From NCBI GenBank assembly GCA_009773165.1, contig WOUZ01000003.1, positions 124,001-188,000 on the forward strand: DNA of 64,000 nt, in the 5' to 3' direction. The stretch is from Bacteroidota bacterium. Its GTDB lineage: Bacteria; Bacteroidota; Bacteroidia; Bacteroidales; F082. Numbering within the stretch: position 1 is the first letter of the stretch; the number at the start of each line of letters is the position of its first letter. Both the position numbers and the translations under genes were made by a program. The notes under the pieces are model-generated. The model was not told the DNA's origin. It did not search any database and saw nothing but the letters and a program-made list of their open reading frames with translations. Positions 41,251-50,965 of the stretch are shown piece by piece.

Positions 41251-44200
41251 ATGAAATTGGTTACTCTTTTTGTTCTACAGTTGATGGTTGCGACTTGTAT
41301 TTTCGCACAAATTCCCACCGATCAAAATACTACCTACATAAATGGATTTGAAACCAAGATTTCAGGTCCCGATTATTCTTATTATTCCAGCATATCAGTT
41401 GCAAAAGATGGCATGTTGATTCGTGCAGATAATGGCACTTCAAACATGGAATGGGAAACAGAAATGCTTCCTAAAAGTATTGAAACAGAATATGTAACTT
41501 TTGTTTGGCTCGCTGGTATAGGTTCTTCTCCCGGCTTGGCAAGCTTCGAAATCGAAATAAATAACGATAAACATTTCACCTTTTGGGCAGATGGTTCAAA
41601 TGAATGGATGCTGAATGATAGCGAAGACGCGTCGTTATTTTTTAGAAAAGATATGATTGATCAGTACGGTGATCGTTTTGGTTTTATGTATCTGACTCTG
41701 CCTGTAACATATTTAGTTGAAGGTAAATCGCTGAATATCAAATCAACAGGTAGTAATTCAAACAAAACTTCCTGGTTTATGATTTTTTCGTTGCCATTGA
41801 AAGATGGCCTTAATTTTAAAACCTTGCCAGCCTTGGTTGATAAAGATGAAAAGAGTTATCAGTTGGGAGTTGCAGGAATTCTATACTTTGGTAAATCGAC
41901 TAAAGCAAAAGTTTTTATCGATGATAAATTATTGGTTGAGACTCCGGTTACCTTTGGTTATAACTATGTAAAAGTTCATATTCCCAGTGTAACTGATAGT
42001 AAAACAGTTAATTACAGAATTGAGCTTGATGATAAAAAATGGGTTGGGCAGTTGGAAATGAATCAGGTAAGAAAATGGAGAGTGAATTTTGTTCAACATT
42101 CACATACCGACATCGGATATACCCGATCACAAACAGATATTCTCGCTGAACATCTCCGGTTCATTGATTATGCCCTGGATTACTGTGACATGACGGATGA
42201 TTTTCCGGAAGAAGCGAGGTTTCGCTGGACGTGTGAAGCATCATGGGCTGTTGATGAGTTTCTGAAATGTCGACCTCAGACTCAGATTGACCGATTTAAG
42301 GCGAGAGTCGCTGAGGGTAGAATCGAAATTACTGGGATGTTTTTCAATTTTGATGAACTGCCTGATGAGCAGGTGCTCGCTGCTTCTTTACAGCCTGTGA
42401 AAAACTTTAAAGCTGAGGGATTACAGGTTAAAACAGCTATGCAAAATGATGTGAATGGAATCGCCTGGTGTTTGAATGATTATTATTACGAGCTTGGTGT
42501 AAGTTACCTGAACATGGGAACACATGGTCACAGGGCCTTGATATGTTTTGACAAACCCACACTTTTTTGGTGGGAATCTCCTTCTGAGAAACGAATGCTT
42601 GCTTATCGTGCAGAGCATTACATGACCGGAAATACTAAATTTAAAATACATACAGGTGATTTTAATGTTTTCGAAGAAGAGTTGCTTTCATATCTTGTTG
42701 ATCTTGAAGCAAAAGGATATGAATATGATTTAATTTCCATTCAACATTCAGGTTACCTTACCGACAATTCGCCGCCGTCAACCCATGCAAGCAACGTGAT
42801 AAGAATGTGGAATGAGAAATACAGCTGGCCGAAGCTAAGAACTGCAACAGCAACAGCTTTCTTCGAGGAGATGGAGAAAAGTCATGGTGATGATTTTCAA
42901 GTAATCAGAGGTGCATGGCCCGACTGGTGGACAGATGGTTTTGGGGCTTCTGCACGTGAAGTTGCAGCTACTCGAACTGCTCAAGCTGACCTCATAGCAG
43001 CAACTTCCGGATTATCAATGGTGGCAATGCATGGCAGTAAACTTCCGGTTAAGATTGCCGATCGTATTGAAAGCGCCAATTCGGCACTGCTTTTTTATAC
43101 GGAGCATACGGTTGGTTATCATGCGAGTGTGCGCGAACCATTTCATACCTATACAATGGAACAGCGTTCCATTAAAGAGTCGTATGCATGGGAGGCAAGC
43201 CGGCGCGCTAAAATGCTGAATGAAGAAACGATGGGATTGCTCCAGAGCTATTTCAATCGTGAAAAGGAACCTTCTGTTATAGTGTTTAACACCTTGAACT
43301 GGACACGAAGCGGTTATTTTGTGGCTTATATTGATCATCAGATCCTGCCGAGATATACAGGGTTTTCCATTACAGGTCATGATGGAAAACAAGCAAAAGC
43401 CCAACCTCTTGAACATCATTCTGATGGGACTTACTGGGCAATATGGGTTGATAAGATACCTGCTTTTGGATATAAAAAGTTTATCATAAGGACTGATGAA
43501 TCCCTTTCTTCAGCTTTACCCAAAGGCGAAAATAACAATAGCTTTATTTATGAAAATCAATGGTATAGAGTAGAAATTGATCCGAATCGTGCAGCCGTTT
43601 CTTCACTTTGGGACAAAACTCTTGACAAGGAATTGGTTGATAAGTCATCGCCTTGGATGTTAGGTGAATTTATCTATGAAACACTCGATAATCGTGAGCA
43701 GATGGAGAATCGAAAATTGGACAGCTTTGATCGCGTAACTCTTGATTCTGCCTGGTTTGATGGCTATGAGGAAAGTGAAATATGGAATACAATCCGATGC
43801 AGAGGCAATACGAATGCTGCTACCAAAGCCGGAGCTTTTGAAGCTTCCATACGTATTTTTAATACTACAAAACGTATTGATTTTGTTTACTTTATCGAGA
43901 AAAAACTCGAGACCAATCCTGAAGGAATTTATGTTTCGTTTCCTCTTTTGTTGGAAAACGGTCAACTTTCTTTTGATGTTCAGGGTGGTGAGATTAGAGC
44001 TGGTATCGATCAGATTCCCGGGTCATCCAACGATTGGAACACTGTTCAACACTACGCACGCTTGTCAAATAATGCCGAACAACTGATTTTAACTTCTAAA
44101 GAAGCCCCGCTTATGCAGTTTGGAGGAATAAATACTGGGCGGTATGTTGCAGGCGCAACACCTAAAAGTACCCATATTTTTGGCTGGCCAATGAATAATT

Positions 44201-44619
44201 ACTGGGTAACCAATTTTAATGCCGATCAGCATGGCGGTCATAACTGGACGTATTCTTTAACCAGCACTGGTGATAAGGAAGTGGAAAATGCAGTTCGGTT
44301 TGGATGGGAAAACAGCATCCCGTTTCTCAGCAGGGTTTTGCCTGGAGGAGGCAATGGCGATGCCGTATTTGAGAGCTCATGGATAGAAGGATGGGCTGAT
44401 AACATATTACTTATCAGTGCTATACCATCACAAGACGGAACATCTGTCAGGTTTCATTTGAGAGAAATTGCGGGTGCAAAATCAAGGCTGGAATTGATTA
44501 ATAAATTAAGTGGAAAAATGTTAAACTTAACTCAGGTTGATGTGACAGGTCAAACTATTGAGAACGGGAATATGAATTTTGAACCCTATGAATCAAAGTT
44601 TTTCAGACTCGATTTATAA
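41251..44619 (+). CDS. Exported alpha-mannosidase-like glycoside hydrolase family 38
   Basis: About 1122 residues from the ATG at 41251, with a signal peptide (MKLVTLFVLQLMVATCIFAQ). Residues 20-270 form an N-terminal beta region. The GH38 catalytic domain begins with QHSHTDIGYTRSQ, in which His283, His285 and Asp287 should bind the zinc-like ion. DVNGIAWCL near 400 carries the probable aspartate nucleophile. GH38 C-terminal beta domains follow to the end. GH38 enzymes remove alpha-linked mannose from mannans and N-glycans; some members have other specificities. It is the first of three glycosidase-type genes (gap 19 bases, then a 4-base overlap). No type IX sorting domain is seen, so periplasmic location is likely. 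Confidence 0.9.
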   Translation: MKLVTLFVLQLMVATCIFAQIPTDQNTTYINGFETKISGPDYSYYSSISVAKDGMLIRADNGTSNMEWETEMLPKSIETEYVTFVWLAGIGSSPGLASFEIEINNDKHFTFWADGSNEWMLNDSEDASLFFRKDMIDQYGDRFGFMYLTLPVTYLVEGKSLNIKSTGSNSNKTSWFMIFSLPLKDGLNFKTLPALVDKDEKSYQLGVAGILYFGKSTKAKVFIDDKLLVETPVTFGYNYVKVHIPSVTDSKTVNYRIELDDKKWVGQLEMNQVRKWRVNFVQHSHTDIGYTRSQTDILAEHLRFIDYALDYCDMTDDFPEEARFRWTCEASWAVDEFLKCRPQTQIDRFKARVAEGRIEITGMFFNFDELPDEQVLAASLQPVKNFKAEGLQVKTAMQNDVNGIAWCLNDYYYELGVSYLNMGTHGHRALICFDKPTLFWWESPSEKRMLAYRAEHYMTGNTKFKIHTGDFNVFEEELLSYLVDLEAKGYEYDLISIQHSGYLTDNSPPSTHASNVIRMWNEKYSWPKLRTATATAFFEEMEKSHGDDFQVIRGAWPDWWTDGFGASAREVAATRTAQADLIAATSGLSMVAMHGSKLPVKIADRIESANSALLFYTEHTVGYHASVREPFHTYTMEQRSIKESYAWEASRRAKMLNEETMGLLQSYFNREKEPSVIVFNTLNWTRSGYFVAYIDHQILPRYTGFSITGHDGKQAKAQPLEHHSDGTYWAIWVDKIPAFGYKKFIIRTDESLSSALPKGENNNSFIYENQWYRVEIDPNRAAVSSLWDKTLDKELVDKSSPWMLGEFIYETLDNREQMENRKLDSFDRVTLDSAWFDGYEESEIWNTIRCRGNTNAATKAGAFEASIRIFNTTKRIDFVYFIEKKLETNPEGIYVSFPLLLENGQLSFDVQGGEIRAGIDQIPGSSNDWNTVQHYARLSNNAEQLILTSKEAPLMQFGGINTGRYVAGATPKSTHIFGWPMNNYWVTNFNADQHGGHNWTYSLTSTGDKEVENAVRFGWENSIPFLSRVLPGGGNGDAVFESSWIEGWADNILLISAIPSQDGTSVRFHLREIAGAKSRLELINKLSGKMLNLTQVDVTGQTIENGNMNFEPYESKFFRLDL

Positions 44620-44638
44620 ACAGCTAAAACTTAGCTAA

Positions 44639-46861
44639 ATGAAAAAACTACTCATAATACTTCTTTTAATAGTTGCTTTGGGATCATGCAATTTTAAGGG
44701 TAAACCCTTACTGCTTGTTAGCGATGGGGCTCCCAAATTTCATATCATTTTACCTGTAAATGCCTCTCAGGAAGAAATTCGCGCAGCATCTTTTTTGAAT
44801 AAGCACATGATAATGATAGCAGGCTGCGAGTTACCAGTTACATATGGTGAATCAGGTGATTCAGAATTTTCGATTCAAATTTCAAAGAACGCCTCTATCC
44901 CTTTTGCCGATGACTACACTATCGAAACCATAGAAAATCAACTGGTTATAAAAGGTGGCTCAGGTAGAGGATGTGTTTTTGCTGTAAGCGAACTCCTTGA
45001 GAACTATTTGGGAGTTCAATATTATAGTCCGGATTATATTGGCTACCCTAAAACACAATATATTGAAATACCACATCTTAGAATTAGCGGACATTCTCCA
45101 AATACATATAGAAATGTGCATGGCAGGTTTTCAGAGGATGAAGATTACAGGGATTTTCACAAGCTTCATATAATTGACGACATGTTTGCTAAAGGATATT
45201 ATGTTCATACATTTCAAAAATTGATACCATGGACTGAGTATTTTGAATCACATAATGAATACTATGCTTATTTGAATGGAAAACGAATAATCGACCAACT
45301 GTGTTTGTCAAACCCTGATGTGTTGCAGATTGTGAAAGATAAATTGAAGACCGAAATGGCGCTTCAACCTGATAAAAAGTATTGGTCTGTAAGTCAGGAT
45401 GATAATTTTTCGTACTGTCAATGTGAACAATGTAGTAGGATAATCGGAGAGGAAGGCAGTGCTTCGGGTCCGATTATAAGATTTGTGAATCAAATTGCCG
45501 AAGTTTTTCCTGATAAAATCATTTCAACCCTTGCTTATCAATATAGCAGGCAGGCACCAAAAGTTACTAAACCTAATGATAACGTGCAAGTTATGCTTTG
45601 CACAATTGAACTGAACCGAGGTCAGTCGATTGAAGCAGATGAAAGGAGTGCTTCCTTTTTGAAGGATTTGGAGGATTGGGGAAAAATCAGCAATCATATT
45701 TACCTTTGGGATTATACTGTTGATTTCGCACATAGCATAAGCCCTTTCCCAAACTTACACACTTTACAGCCTAACATTCAACTCTTTGTGAATAATAATG
45801 TTAAGGATCATTTTCAGCAATCGAATACGGGTGTTGGACATGAGATGTCGGAGTTGAAATCGTTTTTACTTGCAAAGCTTTTATGGAATCCCAATGCTCC
45901 AGTTGAAAAGCTTACAGAGCAGTTTACAGATGGATTTTATGGCCCCGCTGGTCCATGGATTCGTCAGTATATCTACCAGTTGCAGCGTGAAATTATAAAA
46001 TCAGGAGAGTTTCTCGATATTTATGGCCCACCCACTTTGCATCAGAATACGTTTCTTTCAGCTCAAAACATGGATTTGTACAACACATATTTTGACGAGG
46101 CTGAAAAAGCAGTTGCCCAATTTCCTGATTTTCTTTTACATGTAAAAACTGCACGAATGCCTATTCAATATGCAATGATGGAAATTGGAAAAGCCGACAT
46201 GTTTGGTCCCAGAGGCTGGTATCGGGAGGTTGATGGAGAATTTATTGTAGTAGAAGAAATGATCACTATTCTTGAATCCTTTTATCAAGCCAGCAAGGTG
46301 AGTAAAAGTGCAGCTTTAAACGAGTCAGGGCTTACCGCTGAGCAGTATTATGCTTCAACCAAACGATTTATTGATGTGCAAGTAAAAGGAAATAAGGCAT
46401 TTAGAAAAACTGTAAAATCAACACCATCTCCTGCACAAAAATATAGCGATGGAAATCTGGCATATCTTACAAATGGCGTTCGGGGAGCTAATGATTTTAA
46501 AGTGCATTGGTTAGGTTGGGAAGCCAAAGATTTTAGCCTGGTGATTGACCTTGAAAAAGCTGAAGCGTCATCGGTCGTTGAGATTAGTACCCTATGGGAT
46601 CCAAAAAGCTGGATATTGCACCCTTCATCGGTTTCATGCGCTGTTTCAGTTGATGGTGTTCATTATGAATCTGTTGAAAGACAAGAAGTGTCTGGAAATC
46701 AGAAAAAGGAGGAAATAAATCATCTTTTCGTTTTCAACACCAGCGGAAAAACATACAGGTATGTTCAACTTGATGTTACTGGGACCAAAAAACTCTTCGA
46801 TTGGCATCCCTCAGCTGGTGGTGGATCCTGGGTTTTTGTTGATGAAATTGTAGTACGATGA
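44639..46861 (+). CDS. DUF4838 lipoprotein with C-terminal discoidin-like domain
   Basis: A 740-residue lipoprotein (lipobox LGSC, Cys17). Residues 30-140 resemble the N-terminal domain of alpha-glucuronidases and GH20-type enzymes (SGRGCVFAVSELLENYLG). The central DUF4838 TIM-barrel-like domain (about 150-500) has SVSQDDNFSYCQCEQC near 245-260. The last 150 residues (VHWLGWEAKDFSLVIDLEKA) look like an F5/8-type carbohydrate-binding domain. DUF4838 is thought to be a glycosidase, but its chemistry is not established to my knowledge. It lies between GH38 and GH3 genes and overlaps the GH3 start by 4 bases, so it very likely acts on the same glycan. Confidence 0.87.
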   Translation: MKKLLIILLLIVALGSCNFKGKPLLLVSDGAPKFHIILPVNASQEEIRAASFLNKHMIMIAGCELPVTYGESGDSEFSIQISKNASIPFADDYTIETIENQLVIKGGSGRGCVFAVSELLENYLGVQYYSPDYIGYPKTQYIEIPHLRISGHSPNTYRNVHGRFSEDEDYRDFHKLHIIDDMFAKGYYVHTFQKLIPWTEYFESHNEYYAYLNGKRIIDQLCLSNPDVLQIVKDKLKTEMALQPDKKYWSVSQDDNFSYCQCEQCSRIIGEEGSASGPIIRFVNQIAEVFPDKIISTLAYQYSRQAPKVTKPNDNVQVMLCTIELNRGQSIEADERSASFLKDLEDWGKISNHIYLWDYTVDFAHSISPFPNLHTLQPNIQLFVNNNVKDHFQQSNTGVGHEMSELKSFLLAKLLWNPNAPVEKLTEQFTDGFYGPAGPWIRQYIYQLQREIIKSGEFLDIYGPPTLHQNTFLSAQNMDLYNTYFDEAEKAVAQFPDFLLHVKTARMPIQYAMMEIGKADMFGPRGWYREVDGEFIVVEEMITILESFYQASKVSKSAALNESGLTAEQYYASTKRFIDVQVKGNKAFRKTVKSTPSPAQKYSDGNLAYLTNGVRGANDFKVHWLGWEAKDFSLVIDLEKAEASSVVEISTLWDPKSWILHPSSVSCAVSVDGVHYESVERQEVSGNQKKEEINHLFVFNTSGKTYRYVQLDVTGTKKLFDWHPSAGGGSWVFVDEIVVR

Positions 46862-49542
46862 AACGAAACTTTTTACAAACAGCCATAAAATTACTGACTG
46901 TTAGTGTCTTGATGTGGTTAGCAAATGCCTCAATAGCACAGTCTTACAAGGATTCTACGCTTCCGGTTGAAAGCCGGGTTCAGGACCTGATAAAACAAAT
47001 GACTCCCAAGGAGAAGTTCTGGCAACTTTTTATGATCCCCGGTGACATTGATGCCGGTAAGGAAAAATTTAAACAAGGAATCTTTGGTTTTCAAGTGAAT
47101 ACAGTTGGCCGTCAACACGACGGTTCAGGTCAGATGCTTGATTATGCAACAGGTTCTAAAGCCTATGAGACGGCTGTCAAAATCAATCATATGCAACGTT
47201 TTTTTGTAGAGGAAACCCGGTTAGGTATTCCAATTATTCCGTTTGATGAAGCCCTGCATGGATTGGTGCGTGAAGGTGCTACAGCTTTTCCTCAAGCTAT
47301 TGCTCTGGCAGCAACATGGAATACCAAACTCATGCACGAGGTTGCCAAAGCTATTGCAAACGAAAGTAAGTCGAGAGGCATTCGTCAGATTCTTTCTCCT
47401 GTTGTGAATATTGCTAATGATGTGCGCTGGGGTCGTACAGAGGAAACTTATGGTGAAGATCCGTTCCTCGCGTCTGCTATGGGAGTTGCCTTTGTTTCAG
47501 CAATGGAGCAGATGAATGTGATAACAACTCCGAAACATTTTGTTGCAAATGTTGGCGACGGAGGTCGGGATAGCTATCCTATTCATTGGAACGAACGGTA
47601 TATGCGCGAAATTCATTTTCCTCCCTTTGAGGCTTGTATAAAAAATGGAGGTTCACGCTCAATCATGACTGCTTATAACTCTTATGATGGACGACCTTCA
47701 ACATCTAACAACTATTTGCTCAATAAGTTACTAAAAGAGGAATGGGGTTTTAAAGGATTTGTGATTTCTGATGCAGGAGCTACAGGCGGAGCGAACGTGC
47801 TTCATTTTACAGCTAAAGATTACGAAGATGCTACTTCTCAGTCGCTTGAAAATGGATTAGATGTGATTTTTCAGACAAATTACGATCATGAGGCACTTTT
47901 TTCTCCTCCTTTTTATGATCATACAATTCCTCAGAGCACGATTGATTCTGCTGTGGCTAGAGTTTTAAGATTGAAGTTTGAACTTGGCCTTTTCGATAAC
48001 CCTTATGTTGATCCTGAAGCCGCAACAACGATCAATGGCAATACACATCACAGGGATTTGGCAAAAAAAGCTGCCCTTGAATCTATTGTTTTATTGAAAA
48101 ATAACGGGAATACATTACCTGTTTCCACAAAGATAACATCTCTTGCCGTTATCGGCCAAGATGCAGTTGAAGCCAGATTGGGTGGTTATAGTGGTCCTGG
48201 TATAACTAAGCGGAGCATCCTTCAAGGTATTAGCGACTTTCTTGGAAATGAAGTAGATGTAAGGTATGCAGAGGGCTGCTTGCGCAAAGAAATACCTTTC
48301 GTAACTGTTCCGGCCGACCACCTTTCCAATCAAGAAGATGGCATTAGGTCTCAAGGCCTCATTGGTAAATATTTTTCAAATCTTGAAAGGAGTGGCGAGC
48401 CGGTTTTTGTTAGAAACGACAAAGTTGTTGATTTTCAATGGACGCTTTTCTCACCTGACCCTGAGAAGATTACATATGGATTTTATAGTGTTGCATGGGA
48501 CGGATATATCACTGCAGATTCAACTGCAACGATTAACATTGGTATTGATGGCAATGATGGTTATCAATTATGGCTTGACGATCAGTTGGTTATCGATAGA
48601 AGGGTTCTGACAGGGAGATCAATAACAACTGTACCATATCATTTTGAAAAGGGCAGGCCGGTAAAACTAAATATCGAGTACAGCGAACCTGTTGGCAATG
48701 CGTGGTTTAGGTTGGTATGGGATGTTGGAGCAAAAGTTACTTCAACGGAGTCGATTGCTTACGCTGCAAAAGTGGCTTCACAAAGTGATGTTGCAATAGT
48801 TGTTGCCGGCATCGAAGAAGGTGAATTTCAAGACAGAGCTTACCTTAACTTGCCTGGCCACCAGGAAGAACTTATTCGTGAAGTGGCTGCGACTGGTACC
48901 CCAACAATCGTGATTTTGGTTGGGGGAAGTGCTGTTACCATGCATAACTGGTTGGATAAAGCCGATGCTGTTTTAGATGTTTGGTATCCGGGAGAGGCAG
49001 GAGGTGATGCTGTTGCTGAAGTGCTTTTTGGTGAATACAATCCGGCAGGACGCTTGCCAATTACGTTTCCGGTTTTTGAAGGCCAGCTACCATTGGTTTA
49101 TAACCATAAACCAACAGGCAGAGGTGATGATTACCATAATCTTACGGGTCAACCTTTATTTCCTTTTGGTTTTGGGCTGAGTTACACAGACTTTATATAT
49201 TCTGATATCCGTTTTGATCGGGAAACAATCGCTGCAAATGACAGCGTCAGTCTCACTTTCAAATTAAAAAACAGTGGAAAACGTGCTGGGGATGAAGTAG
49301 TTCAGCTTTATTTACGGGATGAATTAGCGTCTGTCTCACGCCCGGTAATTGAGTTAAAAGGATTTCAGCGGGTGCATCTTCAGGCAGGAGAAACAAAAGA
49401 AATAAAGTTTAGCATTACACCTGAATTGTTGCAAATGTTGGATATAAATCTAAAAAAAGTTGTTGAACCCGGAACTTTTGTTGTGATGGTGGGTGCTTCT
49501 TCAAAAGATATAAGGTTACGGTCAATTTTGAAGGTAATTTAA
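46858..49542 (+). CDS. Exported glycoside hydrolase family 3 with inserted PA14 domain
   Basis: An 894-residue enzyme with a signal peptide (cleavage likely after residue 27). The GH3 N-terminal barrel has the catalytic nucleophile Asp305 in KGFVISDAGA, with KHFVANVGD at about 226-234 and the RWGRTEETYGEDPFL segment at 190-204. A PA14 carbohydrate-binding domain (about 505-650, GLIGKYFSNLE and GNDGYQLWLDDQ) is inserted in the second GH3 domain, as in many beta-glucosidases. A fibronectin III-like domain ends the protein. The probable role is exo-beta-glucosidase or beta-xylosidase. It is the last gene of the GH38-DUF4838-GH3 operon. Substrate specificity is not readable from the sequence. Confidence 0.93.
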   Translation: MKRNFLQTAIKLLTVSVLMWLANASIAQSYKDSTLPVESRVQDLIKQMTPKEKFWQLFMIPGDIDAGKEKFKQGIFGFQVNTVGRQHDGSGQMLDYATGSKAYETAVKINHMQRFFVEETRLGIPIIPFDEALHGLVREGATAFPQAIALAATWNTKLMHEVAKAIANESKSRGIRQILSPVVNIANDVRWGRTEETYGEDPFLASAMGVAFVSAMEQMNVITTPKHFVANVGDGGRDSYPIHWNERYMREIHFPPFEACIKNGGSRSIMTAYNSYDGRPSTSNNYLLNKLLKEEWGFKGFVISDAGATGGANVLHFTAKDYEDATSQSLENGLDVIFQTNYDHEALFSPPFYDHTIPQSTIDSAVARVLRLKFELGLFDNPYVDPEAATTINGNTHHRDLAKKAALESIVLLKNNGNTLPVSTKITSLAVIGQDAVEARLGGYSGPGITKRSILQGISDFLGNEVDVRYAEGCLRKEIPFVTVPADHLSNQEDGIRSQGLIGKYFSNLERSGEPVFVRNDKVVDFQWTLFSPDPEKITYGFYSVAWDGYITADSTATINIGIDGNDGYQLWLDDQLVIDRRVLTGRSITTVPYHFEKGRPVKLNIEYSEPVGNAWFRLVWDVGAKVTSTESIAYAAKVASQSDVAIVVAGIEEGEFQDRAYLNLPGHQEELIREVAATGTPTIVILVGGSAVTMHNWLDKADAVLDVWYPGEAGGDAVAEVLFGEYNPAGRLPITFPVFEGQLPLVYNHKPTGRGDDYHNLTGQPLFPFGFGLSYTDFIYSDIRFDRETIAANDSVSLTFKLKNSGKRAGDEVVQLYLRDELASVSRPVIELKGFQRVHLQAGETKEIKFSITPELLQMLDINLKKVVEPGTFVVMVGASSKDIRLRSILKVI

Positions 49543-49707
49543 ACTAGAAATAATCGTTTTAATTCCTTTGAAAGTGATTGAAAATCGTTTTTTATTTGGG
49601 TTAATTTCAACATGTAGGGGTTATGTTATGCTGCTGAACAAGCACCTCATGGTTAAATTTTCAATGGCCTGAATTATCATTGTATCTTTATTACAAATTT
49701 TATAGCT

Positions 49708-50880
49708 ATGCTTAATCTTATTCTTTTTGGACCTCCTGGAGCGGGTAAAGGCACTCAGTCGGAACTACTGATGTCAAATTATAACTTGAATTATTTATCC
49801 ACCGGCGATGCACTTCGGAAGGAAATCAAAACCGGCACACACTTAGGCTTGAAAGCCAAATCCATTATTGAAGCCGGAGGTTTGGTAGATGATGAAATTA
49901 TAGTTCAGATTATTGGAAATGCACTCTCCTCGGAAGTCAATGCCGATGGGTGGCTTTTTGATGGTTTTCCACGAACTTATGTGCAGGCATATATTTTGGA
50001 TGGCCTTTTTACCCGCCTTCACACCTCACTCACACGGATTTTCATACTTGAAGTGGATGATGAAGAATGTACGAAACGCTTACTGCAACGAGCAAAGGAA
50101 CAAAATCGCAGCGATGATAATGAAATGGTGATTCAACGCAGGCTCGAAGAGTACCATAGGAAAACCTTGCCTTTGCTAGAGTTTTACGAGAATGCAGGAA
50201 TTCTCACTCGTATCAACGGGCTGGGGACTTCTGAAGAGGTGTTTAATCGTATAAATAAACATTTGACGGAGGAGCTAAACCGCAGACCTGCCAATGTTAT
50301 CATGTTTGGATTTCCAGGTGCTGGAAGGGCCACTCAAGCATTGCAGCTCGCCAGGGATTTTAATTTTATAATTATCTCAACAGGTGAATTGCTGAATGAA
50401 GAAGTGAGAAATAATGGCAGCCTGGCTTCTCAGATTGCCCCCTTACTCGAGAAAGGCCTTCTTGTGCCTGATGAAATTGTCATACGCCTGATAGAAAAGA
50501 AATTACAAAATACGGATGGATCGGGTAGGGGTTATGTTTTCAAAGGTTATCCCCGAACCTTGGTACAAGCTTACATTCTTGATGGATTATTGAAAAAGAA
50601 GGGAACAGGCGTTTCATGTGTTATCAATCTTAAAGTACCTGTTTTTGAGCTTATACGCCGTCTTGATGCCAGGTCACGAACAGCTTCGAGCATGCCTTAC
50701 GATAGCAGTGCAGCATCTATTGTTGCACGTCTTCAGGAGCATGAAGAACGCACCGAACCCGTGCTTGATTATTATTCTTCACGTGGTCAGGTGATTGATG
50801 TTGATGCTAAGGCAACTCCTCAGGAAGTGTATGCAAGCCTTAAAGATGCTGTTTCAAAAGCAATCAGAATTATGCGATAG
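49708..50880 (+). CDS. Tandem adenylate-kinase-like fusion; second domain with degenerate P-loop
   Basis: A 390-residue cytoplasmic protein made of two adenylate-kinase-like domains without a LID insertion. Domain 1 (1-190) has a canonical P-loop GPPGAGKGTQ (Lys14), STGDALRKE and DGFPRTYVQA. Domain 2 (195-390) has GFPGAGRATQ, with Arg207 replacing the Walker lysine and Ala208 replacing Gly, plus STGELLNEE and KGYPRTLVQA. The two share YILDGL after the PRT motif, so the gene arose by internal duplication. Domain 1 should phosphorylate AMP with ATP; domain 2 may be inactive, regulatory or of changed specificity. A TATCTTTA sequence at 49683 is a weak promoter candidate. A standard single-domain adk is not in this window. 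Confidence 0.85.
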   Translation: MLNLILFGPPGAGKGTQSELLMSNYNLNYLSTGDALRKEIKTGTHLGLKAKSIIEAGGLVDDEIIVQIIGNALSSEVNADGWLFDGFPRTYVQAYILDGLFTRLHTSLTRIFILEVDDEECTKRLLQRAKEQNRSDDNEMVIQRRLEEYHRKTLPLLEFYENAGILTRINGLGTSEEVFNRINKHLTEELNRRPANVIMFGFPGAGRATQALQLARDFNFIIISTGELLNEEVRNNGSLASQIAPLLEKGLLVPDEIVIRLIEKKLQNTDGSGRGYVFKGYPRTLVQAYILDGLLKKKGTGVSCVINLKVPVFELIRRLDARSRTASSMPYDSSAASIVARLQEHEERTEPVLDYYSSRGQVIDVDAKATPQEVYASLKDAVSKAIRIMR

Positions 50881-50965
50881 TTTTGCCAATTAGGATTAAT
50901 TGATGAGCTGCTATGGTTACGTTTCTGTAATCTGAGATCATTTTTTGATTTTATGAGAAAAAATT

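Noticed and set aside
41143-49542. A full polysaccharide utilisation locus
   Set aside because: No SusC or SusD homologue and no dedicated regulator are present, so only a glycosidase operon is claimed.
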